Shown piece after piece: positions 1 through 5,945 of a stretch of 47,179 nucleotides of DNA; the stretch's first letter is position 1, and each line of letters opens with the position of its first letter. This DNA comes from Oscillospiraceae bacterium (GTDB taxonomy: Bacteria > Bacillota > Clostridia > Oscillospirales > Acutalibacteraceae). Both the position numbers and the translations under genes were made by a program. The stretch spans positions 1 through 47,179 of the forward strand of contig SVOG01000028.1 in assembly GCA_015066525.1 (NCBI GenBank), written 5' to 3'. The notes below the pieces were generated by a model, which made no database searches, was not told where the DNA came from, and was given only the letters and a program-made list of their open reading frames with translations.

Positions 1-1571
1 CAATACGCCATACAGCCGGACATATCCTTATCCTCAAACATCGACAGCCACTTCACCAGTCCGCCGGGCGAGCCGATGTCATAATGCCGCGCGTACTCAT
101 TGACCATCAGCTGCGGCTGGAAGTCGCCCGTGTAGTACTGCGTCTGCATTTGCTTCACCGCGTCATAGTGGTCATAGTAGTCCGTCATCGAAATATCACC
201 GAGCTCGTGCCAGGAGATTATCTCAGGCAGGCAATCATTATCGCGGCAATAGCGCAGGAAGGAATCGTACTGCTCGGCGTTAAATCCCGAAAAATTCGGT
301 CCGACGCACCGTGCCTTCGGGTCAATGGCGTGAACGGCGCAATAGATTTTCTTCCACGCTGCCTTGAGTCCGTCGAGGTTGCCGCCGTACCAAATCTGGT
401 CGGGCTCGTTAAAGAGCACATAGCTGTAATGCGCTGCGTTCTCATTAAGGACATAATACTTTCCGTCGCTGCCGCGAAAGGCACCCGCAGTCTCGGCGCT
501 CACCTCGTCGCAAATCATTCCGTAAAGGATGGATTCAACAACTTTTTGGTAATCATCAAGGTCAATCGTGCCGTCTTTCATCGGCGCGTCATAGGGCCAT
601 TCAAGGTAATGGTCCTGCAGATAAATCTGCATATCGCGCACACCCGCCGCAAGGAGTGCCGAGCTCGTTCTGACGGCGTCGCCCGTCGGGTGCTGCTTGC
701 CGCCAAACGCCTTTTGCACCATCGTGTCGGGCTGCAGTCCGTAGAGTAAATCGACGGACGGGACATTGATTTCCGCTTCGCCGTAGAGGAAGCCCGTGGA
801 GCCTTTATACAGCGTTTCACGCTGCGACATATCGAAGCGGATTGCCGCCTCGTTATCCGTTTTCATCATCAGTTTGCCGTCGACCGCCTCGAGGTAATAA
901 CCCTCGTTCGTCAGCGTAATACCTGCAATATCCGCGCCGCTTTCAACGGTGCCGATACATTTAGCCACGGGTGTATCGTAGGTCAGCTTCAGACTGCCCG
1001 TAAAATCGGCGGCAATATGGAGTTTCACATAATTCGAAAGCGCGCGCACGGTGCCGATTTCGGTATTACCACCCACTGTCAGATGCGCACCGTCGGTCAG
1101 ATAAATATCATTCTGCTCATTCTGGGTAACAGTGGTATTGTCGAGCACAAGACCCGCTTCGCCCGCAACGGCAATTGCCGCGAGTCTGCCGTCCGAGATA
1201 CGAAAGCTCTTTACCGTACTGTTTTCAAGACGCATCGTTCCCGCGGATATCCAGATACCGACATCGCGCTTCGTGCTGCCTCTGAGCGTAATATTGCGAA
1301 AGACAGAGGTTACACCGACGAGCTGATAAAGCGTACTGTCGGTGCTGTACTCCGTATTCTTCAGCGCAAAATCCGCGCCGTCGATGGTAATATCGCGCTT
1401 CACCTCGGTGCTCTTCAGTTTCAAATCATTGCCGAGGGAATAGCTGCCGCCCGTTTCAAACGCGTCGGCAAGCGCGTATTCATCATAAATAGTGACGGCA
1501 TCGGCGCCCGATACGACGAGCGGCGTGACCATCATCAATATGGCAAGCGATAATGCCAAAAATTTCTTCAT
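1..1571 (-). CDS. Secreted beta-helix plus clan GH-A-like glycoside hydrolase (C-terminus cut by window)
   Basis: 523 residues are visible; the 3' part lies beyond base 1. The first ~25 residues are a signal peptide (MKKFLALSLA start, then a hydrophobic run). Residues ~30-260 have short repeating beta-strand units like a parallel beta-helix. From ~300 the protein resembles a TIM-barrel glycosidase: FNEPD at ~387-391 has the Asn-Glu of a clan GH-A acid/base, and VNEY at ~490-493 fits the nucleophile Glu, as in GH39-like enzymes. It probably acts on a polysaccharide outside the cell; the substrate cannot be read. Start chosen at the ATG preceded by an AAGGGG-type RBS. It has its own promoter (1602-1631). 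Alternative: a non-catalytic carbohydrate-binding protein. The secretion call is firm, the family call moderate. Confidence 0.75.
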   Translation of the reverse strand, partial: MKKFLALSLAILMMVTPLVVSGADAVTIYDEYALADAFETGGSYSLGNDLKLKSTEVKRDITIDGADFALKNTEYSTDSTLYQLVGVTSVFRNITLRGSTKRDVGIWISAGTMRLENSTVKSFRISDGRLAAIAVAGEAGLVLDNTTVTQNEQNDIYLTDGAHLTVGGNTEIGTVRALSNYVKLHIAADFTGSLKLTYDTPVAKCIGTVESGADIAGITLTNEGYYLEAVDGKLMMKTDNEAAIRFDMSQRETLYKGSTGFLYGEAEINVPSVDLLYGLQPDTMVQKAFGGKQHPTGDAVRTSSALLAAGVRDMQIYLQDHYLEWPYDAPMKDGTIDLDDYQKVVESILYGMICDEVSAETAGAFRGSDGKYYVLNENAAHYSYVLFNEPDQIWYGGNLDGLKAAWKKIYCAVHAIDPKARCVGPNFSGFNAEQYDSFLRYCRDNDCLPEIISWHELGDISMTDYYDHYDAVKQMQTQYYTGDFQPQLMVNEYARHYDIGSPGGLVKWLSMFEDKDMSGCMAY

Positions 1572-1601
1572 AGGCTCAACCCCTTAAATTACTATAAGAT
1601 T

Positions 1602-1631
1602 ATTATAGCATACTGAGTATATAGTTTTCAA
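1602..1631 (-). promoter_or_regulatory. Sigma-A promoter of the secreted beta-helix/glycosidase gene
   Basis: On the minus strand, TTGAAA (1626-1631) and TATAAT (1602-1607) are separated by 18 bp, about 30 bp before the ATG at 1571. It lies back to back with the plus-strand promoter at 1632-1660. Confidence 0.6.
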
Positions 1632-1660
1632 TGGACATTTTAGCGCGCGTATGGTATACT
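1632..1660 (+). promoter_or_regulatory. Sigma-A promoter of the PNPOx-like gene
   Basis: TGGACA (1632-1637), 17-bp spacer, TATACT (1655-1660), followed by an AAAGGAGG ribosome binding site (~1671-1678) before the ATG at 1686. Its -35 element directly abuts the -35 of the divergent promoter. Confidence 0.65.
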
Positions 1661-1685
1661 GAATGAGATAAAAGGAGGCGTTCCT

Positions 1686-2162
1686 ATGTTTCGTAAAATG
1701 AGAAGATTCGCGCAGCAAATGACCGACGCAGAATGTATTGATGTACTGAAAAATGAGACGCGTGGTGTACTGTCCGTCATCGGCGACGACGGTTATCCCT
1801 ACGGAATACCGCTGAATCACTACTACTGCGAAGCGGACGGCAAACTCTACTTCCACGGCGCAAAAGAGGGGCACAAACTCGACGCCATCGCGCGCTGCGA
1901 CAAGGTTTGCTACACCGTGTATGACAAAGGCTGGCGCAAAGACGGCGAATGGGCGCTGAATGTCAGAAGCGTCGTTATTTTCGGCAGGATGAAGAAGGTA
2001 GAAAGCGAAGAAAAGACCATCGAAATCTGCACCGCCCTCTGCCGTAAATTCACCGACGACGAGGCTTACCTTGCCCACGAACTTAAAACGGCGCTGCCGC
2101 GTGTCCTCTGTCTCGAACTCACGCCCGAGCATATGACGGGAAAGCGCGTCAACGAATCATAA
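1686..2162 (+). CDS. Pyridoxamine 5'-phosphate oxidase-fold / NimA-like flavoprotein
   Basis: 158 aa, the usual size for the small flavin-binding split-barrel proteins annotated as PNPOx-related or nitroimidazole-resistance-like. The N-terminus carries the family pattern: MRRFAQQMT, a Cys-containing helix, RGVLSV and GYPYGIPLNHYY, then FHGAKEGHKLDAI around residues 58-70. Members bind FMN or F420 and are presumed redox enzymes; the physiological substrate is generally unknown. The gene has its own promoter and an AAAGGAGG RBS, and ends in a strong hairpin shared with the convergent feo operon. Cytoplasmic, monocistronic. Confident in the fold, not in any specific activity. Confidence 0.85.
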   Translation: MFRKMRRFAQQMTDAECIDVLKNETRGVLSVIGDDGYPYGIPLNHYYCEADGKLYFHGAKEGHKLDAIARCDKVCYTVYDKGWRKDGEWALNVRSVVIFGRMKKVESEEKTIEICTALCRKFTDDEAYLAHELKTALPRVLCLELTPEHMTGKRVNES

Positions 2163-2171
2163 AGGCACAAA

Positions 2172-2199
2172 AAACCGCTTCGGAATTCCGAAGCGGTTT
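2172..2199. terminator. Bidirectional terminator between PNPOx-like gene and feo operon
   Basis: Perfect inverted repeat AACCGCTTCGG / CCGAAGCGGTT around AATT, with A-runs on one side and T-runs on the other in both directions. It lies 10 bp after the plus-strand stop and 4 bp after the minus-strand stop at 2203. Confidence 0.85.
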
Positions 2200-2202
2200 T
2201 TC

Positions 2203-2373
2203 TTATCGATGGTGGCAGTTTCCGGCGTTGGGGCAGTGAGAGCATTTCTGTCCGCAGGGACCAATGCCAGCCTTTCTGTCCTTCACCATTCGGCGGACAG
2301 CCAGGAACACAAGCAGCGCAACGACAAGCAGTGCCACGATTGTGCCCCAGTTCATCTGTAAAAAATGCAACAT
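2203..2373 (-). CDS. FeoB-associated Cys-rich membrane protein (56 aa)
   Basis: Small gene of 56 codons directly downstream of feoB. One N-terminal membrane segment (TIVALLVVALLVFLAV, ~11-26) is followed by a basic stretch and a Cys-rich tail with CGQKCSHC (~40-47), then a final Cys and two His. This is the pattern of the small proteins found at the 3' end of feo operons in Firmicutes, sometimes annotated as virus-attachment p12 family. The Cys/His tail probably faces the cytoplasm and may bind iron or help FeoB; that role is inference. The start ATG at 2373 is preceded by an AAAGGGGGG ribosome binding site, and a bidirectional terminator follows the stop. Confidence 0.85.
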   Translation of the reverse strand: MLHFLQMNWGTIVALLVVALLVFLAVRRMVKDRKAGIGPCGQKCSHCPNAGNCHHR

Positions 2374-2424
2374 TCTTATGCCCCCCTTTGTGATTATTTT
2401 ACGCTAAATGGAAGATAAAATCAA

Positions 2425-4854
2425 TTATTTCTTTGACTTTTTCGTAGAAACAGTGAGATGATTTTCGTCATACTTATTCTTTCTGAACAGCATATAGAAG
2501 AAGCAAGCGATGACGGCAACGGCAAAGATGATGCCGATGACATTCGCATTTCCGGTGAAGATGGAGCCAATCTGGAATACGACGAGCGATACCGCATACG
2601 CGAGTAAGCACTGATAGCCGATAGCAAACCAGGTCCACTTTGCGGAATTCATTTCTCTCTTAATGGCACCGATTGCGGCAAAGCAGGGTGCGCACAGGAG
2701 GTTGAAGATGAGGAAGGAGAATGCCGCAAGCTTTGTCATACCCTCAAAGTCGAGGACACCGAATACGCCGACAACTTCTTCCTTGGCAACGAGACCCATA
2801 ATAGTCGCGATGGTTGCCTTGATATTCGCAAAGCCGAGCGGAGCGAATACCCACTTAATCGCATTACCTACGATACCGAGCACGCTCGTTTCGAGTTCTC
2901 TGTCGGGGTCAAATCCGCCCGCACCGAATACGGAGCCGAGCCAGATAATGATGGATGAGAGAAGGATGATGGTGCCCGCCTTCTTAATGAACGACCAGCC
3001 GCGCTCCCACATCGAGCGAAGAACGGTACCGACCGTCGGGAGGTGGTAGGAAGGAAGCTCCATAACAAACGGAGCGGGGTCGCCTGCAAAGGGCTTTGTC
3101 TTCTTCAGCATAATACCCGAGCAGATAATGGCTGCGATACCGATGAAATAGGAGGCGGTCGCCACCAGCGAGGAGCCGTGGAAGAGCGCCGTCGCAATCA
3201 TCGTGATAATCGGCAGTTTTGCACCGCAGGGAATGAAGGTTGTTGTCATAATCGTCATACGGCGGTCGCGCTCATTTTCAATCGTACGCGATGCCATAAC
3301 ACCGGGAACGCCGCAGCCTGTACCGACAAGTACGGGGATAAAGGATTTACCCGAAAGACCGAACTTGCGGAAAATTCTGTCCATAATAAACGCAACACGC
3401 GCCATATAGCCGCAGCTCTCGAGAAATGCGAGGCAGAGGAAGAGCACGAGCATCTGCGGTACGAAACCGAGTACCGCGCCGACACCGGCTACAATACCGT
3501 CAACGATAAGTCCGGTTACAAAATCGTTTGCGCCGATTTTTTCGAGAAGGTTGCCGACAAGCACAGGAACACCGGGTACCCAGATGCCGAAATTCTCAGC
3601 CTCGGGAACTTCTCCTGCCGGCTCGATACCCTCTTCTTCGTTGCCCATCGCGGCATCGACGAAACCGGTAATGTCATATCCTTCTTCTGCAAGGGAATCC
3701 GCATAGAAGTCGTACGGTTCTTCAAAGTCTGCCCAGCTGCCGTCCTCAACAGCACCCCGGATATCCTCCGCACCGGGAACGTCCGCTTTTACTGCAGCGT
3801 CAACTGTGCTGACAAATTCCGCATTGGAGAAGAGATTTTCCTGTGCATAAGCGTCCATCGCTTCGGAATAAGCGCTGCCGCCCGTGAGGTTCCAGCCATC
3901 GCCGAACAGTCCGTCGTTTGCCCAGTCCGTCAGTCCGGTACCGAGTGCAGCACCCGACATTGAGATGGAGTAAACAATGTACATAATCAATACAAAAATC
4001 GGCAGACCGAGGAAGCGGTTGGTCACAATCTTGTCGATTTTATCCGAGGTCGACAGTTTGCCCTTATTAGCTTTCTTATAGCAGGATTTGATAATCGTGC
4101 CTATGTAAACATATCTCTCATTGGTGATAATGGACTCGGCATCGTCGTCGAGTTCGTCCTCAGCCGCCTTAATATCCTCGGCAATATGGTCGAGGTCGGC
4201 TTTGCTGACATTCAGTTTTTCAATCACCTTTTCGTCACTCTCAAAGAGCTTAATCGCATACCATCTCTGCTGCTCACTCGGCATATCGTGGAGGAGTCTC
4301 TCCTCGATATGAGCGAGCGCGTGCTCAACCACGCCGCTAAAGGAATGCTGCGGCACGGTAGCCTCGCCCGCGGCAGCTTTAACGGCTGCATTGGCAGCCT
4401 CTTCGACACCCGTGCCCTTGAGCGCCGAAATCTCGACTACGGGGCAGGCAAGCTGACGGGAGAGTTCCGCGGTATCAATCTTGTCGCCGTTCTTCTTCAC
4501 AACATCCATCATATTGATGGCAACGACGACGGGAATACCGAGCTCAACAATCTGTGTGGTGAGATAGAGGTTTCTCTCAAGGTTGGTACCGTCTACGATA
4601 TTGATAATCGCGTCGGGTTTCTCGTCGATGAGGTAATCACGCGCGACGACCTCTTCGATGGTGTACGGGGAAAGCGAGTAAATACCCGGAAGGTCAGTAA
4701 TTACGACGTCGCTGTTCTTCTTGAGTTTACCCTCTTTTTTCTCTACCGTTACGCCGGGCCAGTTGCCGACATACTGGTTGGCACCCGTCAGCGCGTTAAA
4801 CAGAGTCGTTTTACCGCTGTTCGGGTTACCGGCAAGTGCAATTCTGATACTCAT
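2425..4854 (-). CDS. feoB: Ferrous iron transport protein B
   Basis: 809-aa inner-membrane Fe(II) transporter with an N-terminal GTPase domain: G1 GNPNSGKT (9-16), G3 DLPG (54-57), G4 NMMD (114-117), G5-like SALKG (~143). A helical linker follows to ~280, then the membrane part with conserved Gate motifs (PVLVGTGCGVPGVMASR and TTFIPCGAKLPI, with their Cys). Odd feature: between the first membrane segment (~281-303) and the next lies a ~120-residue acidic insert (~311-428) that would face outwards and is much longer than in E. coli-type FeoB. It follows two feoA genes and is probably repressed under high iron by the adjacent DtxR-type protein through operators at 4872-4887 and 5401-5445. Confidence 0.97.
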   Translation of the reverse strand: MSIRIALAGNPNSGKTTLFNALTGANQYVGNWPGVTVEKKEGKLKKNSDVVITDLPGIYSLSPYTIEEVVARDYLIDEKPDAIINIVDGTNLERNLYLTTQIVELGIPVVVAINMMDVVKKNGDKIDTAELSRQLACPVVEISALKGTGVEEAANAAVKAAAGEATVPQHSFSGVVEHALAHIEERLLHDMPSEQQRWYAIKLFESDEKVIEKLNVSKADLDHIAEDIKAAEDELDDDAESIITNERYVYIGTIIKSCYKKANKGKLSTSDKIDKIVTNRFLGLPIFVLIMYIVYSISMSGAALGTGLTDWANDGLFGDGWNLTGGSAYSEAMDAYAQENLFSNAEFVSTVDAAVKADVPGAEDIRGAVEDGSWADFEEPYDFYADSLAEEGYDITGFVDAAMGNEEEGIEPAGEVPEAENFGIWVPGVPVLVGNLLEKIGANDFVTGLIVDGIVAGVGAVLGFVPQMLVLFLCLAFLESCGYMARVAFIMDRIFRKFGLSGKSFIPVLVGTGCGVPGVMASRTIENERDRRMTIMTTTFIPCGAKLPIITMIATALFHGSSLVATASYFIGIAAIICSGIMLKKTKPFAGDPAPFVMELPSYHLPTVGTVLRSMWERGWSFIKKAGTIILLSSIIIWLGSVFGAGGFDPDRELETSVLGIVGNAIKWVFAPLGFANIKATIATIMGLVAKEEVVGVFGVLDFEGMTKLAAFSFLIFNLLCAPCFAAIGAIKREMNSAKWTWFAIGYQCLLAYAVSLVVFQIGSIFTGNANVIGIIFAVAVIACFFYMLFRKNKYDENHLTVSTKKSKK

Positions 4855-4871
4855 ATATGGTTCCTTTCTGA

Positions 4872-4887
4872 GTTAGGTATCGCTAAC
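4872..4887. promoter_or_regulatory. Putative metal-repressor operator between feoA and feoB
   Basis: GTTAG-N6-CTAAC palindrome (also flanked by A/T to give AGTTAG...CTAACT), the same architecture as the two copies on the feo promoter. It lies between the second feoA stop (4903) and the feoB start (4854). Confidence 0.65.
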
Positions 4888-4902
4888 TCTCACGATAAAA
4901 AA

Positions 4903-5124
4903 TTACTCAATTTCGATAAGCTCTGCGTCTCCCTTACGGATGGAAAGCTCATAATCTCTGACGGTTACCTCAACCGGGTCGCCGAGCGGCGCCACCTTGC
5001 GCACGTAAATCTCAACACCCTTGGTAATACCCATATCCATAATTCTGCGCTTCAGTGCGCCTTCGCCATGGATGCGCTTTACCTTACAGGTGGAGCCGAT
5101 TTTGACATCTCTCAAAGTCTTCAT
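4903..5124 (-). CDS. feoA: FeoA family protein (second copy, adjacent to feoB)
   Basis: 73-aa SH3-like protein. Family features are the LRDVKIGSTCKVKRI opening, the central RRIMDMGITKGVEIYVRKVAPLGDPVEV segment with the invariant 'MDMGI..G' turn, and a C-terminal beta strand 'YELSIRKGDAELI'. FeoA proteins act in the cytoplasm and are thought to interact with FeoB and tune Fe(II) uptake. It is transcribed with the upstream feoA paralogue and with feoB, which follows after 48 bp containing an operator-like palindrome. The two FeoA copies are clearly diverged from each other. Confidence 0.95.
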   Translation of the reverse strand: MKTLRDVKIGSTCKVKRIHGEGALKRRIMDMGITKGVEIYVRKVAPLGDPVEVTVRDYELSIRKGDAELIEIE

Positions 5125-5153
5125 ATTGTCCTCCTTATATATGTAAATAATAA

Positions 5154-5366
5154 TTAAACAAAGATTTTCATCGCCATTTCCTTGCTGATAGCGACGCGGG
5201 TCTCCTTAATCTTGACAATAATGTTGCCGTTTTGCTCGGTAATGACATTCACACGGTCACCGACAATGAAGCCGAGATTTTCGAGGTGTTTCTTCACCTC
5301 AGGCTTGCCCCCGATTTTTCGGATGACATGCTCCTTATCCGTATCTGCAAAACACAGCGGCATCAT
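5154..5366 (-). CDS. feoA: FeoA family protein (first gene of feo operon)
   Basis: 70-aa SH3-like FeoA domain: HVIRKIGGKPEVKKHLENLGFIVGDRVNV, then IIVKIKETRVAISKEMAMKI at the C-terminus. Typical length for a stand-alone FeoA. It is the promoter-proximal gene, with an AAAGGAGTTG ribosome binding site and a consensus sigma-A promoter ~60 bp upstream that is covered by two palindromic operators. Probably an accessory or regulatory subunit for FeoB; having two different FeoA proteins in one operon is common in Clostridia. Confidence 0.95.
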   Translation of the reverse strand: MMPLCFADTDKEHVIRKIGGKPEVKKHLENLGFIVGDRVNVITEQNGNIIVKIKETRVAISKEMAMKIFV

Positions 5367-5400
5367 AGAATCAACTCCTTTCCAGAGTCAGGGGTATAAA

Positions 5401-5416
5401 GTTAGCCCTCGCTAAC
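5401..5416. promoter_or_regulatory. Putative metal-repressor operator 1 (feo transcription start region)
   Basis: Perfect palindrome GTTAGC-CCTC-GCTAAC. Given the -10 at 5424-5429, the expected transcription start is ~5417, so a repressor here would sit on the first ~16 transcribed bases. Confidence 0.75.
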
Positions 5417-5423
5417 CATCTAT

Positions 5424-5452
5424 ATTATAGTTAGCGTCCACTAACTTGTCAA
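5424..5452 (-). promoter_or_regulatory. Consensus promoter of the feo operon
   Basis: Minus strand TTGACA (5447-5452), exactly 17-bp spacer, TATAAT (5424-5429): a full-consensus sigma-A promoter. The spacer is almost entirely occupied by operator 2, which fits tight repression of an otherwise very strong promoter. Confidence 0.9.
5430..5445. promoter_or_regulatory. Putative metal-repressor operator 2 (inside feo promoter spacer)
   Basis: GTTAGC-GTCC-ACTAAC, one mismatch from perfect symmetry, filling the space between the -35 and -10 of the feo promoter. Centre-to-centre distance to operator 1 is 29 bp. Confidence 0.75.
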
Positions 5453-5479
5453 GCATTTTCGATTATTTTTTTACAATTA

Positions 5480-5508
5480 TTGCAATATTTACAAAATTGT
5501 GATAAGAT
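5480..5508 (+). promoter_or_regulatory. Probable promoter of the DtxR-type regulator
   Basis: TTGCAA (5480-5485), 17-bp spacer, TAAGAT (5503-5508), 25 bp before the ATG at 5534. It carries no GTTAG-N6-CTAAC box of its own. Confidence 0.45.
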
Positions 5509-5533
5509 AGGATTTACCAAGTGAGGTGATACG

Positions 5534-5902
5534 ATGGAAGCACATGAATCCGCTGAGATGTATCTCGAAACAATCTATGTCCTGTCTCAGAAGTCGGACT
5601 CCGTCAGGAAAATTGATATCAGTAAACATATGGGCTATGCAAAGCCCTCTGTGACAAGGGGTATCGGACTTCTTGAAGAACGCGGACTGGTTACTGTCGA
5701 TGAAAACGGCAATCTCCTGCTCACGAAAACAGGCAAAGCAAAGGCAGCGCAGATTTATGAGCGTCACACTGTACTGACAAATATGCTTATCAGTATCGGT
5801 GTCGATGAGGAAACTGCCGACGAAGACGCTTGTCGCATCGAGCACTACATCAGCGAGACCACCTTTAATGCAATTAAAAGCCACATGAATAAGTACAGAT
5901 AA
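5534..5902 (+). CDS. DtxR/MntR family metal-dependent transcriptional repressor
   Basis: 122 aa with an N-terminal winged helix (residues ~5-65: SAEMYLETIYVLSQKSDSVRK..DISKHMGYAKPSVTRGIGLLEERGLV) and a dimerisation/metal domain with His and Glu/Cys residues (ERHTVLTNML, DEEDA-C-RIEHYISE). It lacks the C-terminal SH3-like domain of full DtxR/IdeR, so it is MntR-sized. It is divergent from the feo operon, whose promoter carries matching palindromes, so it most likely represses Fe(II) uptake when bound to Fe(II) or Mn(II). RBS GAGGTGAT before the ATG. Whether iron or manganese is the natural ligand cannot be decided from sequence. Confidence 0.93.
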   Translation: MEAHESAEMYLETIYVLSQKSDSVRKIDISKHMGYAKPSVTRGIGLLEERGLVTVDENGNLLLTKTGKAKAAQIYERHTVLTNMLISIGVDEETADEDACRIEHYISETTFNAIKSHMNKYR

Positions 5903-5907
5903 ACAAG

Positions 5908-5937
5908 AAACGGCTACGGATAAACCGAAGCCGTTTT
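5908..5937. terminator. Terminator between dtxR-type gene and the convergent 656-aa gene
   Basis: Stem AACGGCT(A)CGG / CCG(A)AGCCGTT with a small loop and T/A runs on both sides, 6 bp after the regulator stop and 9 bp from the opposite-strand stop at 5946. It probably works in both directions. Confidence 0.8.
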
Positions 5938-5945
5938 ATTATTGA

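Noticed and set aside
3043-3963. 306-codon plus-strand open frame opposite feoB
   Set aside because: Composition is Arg/Asn/His-rich and shadow-like; feoB is unmistakable on the other strand.
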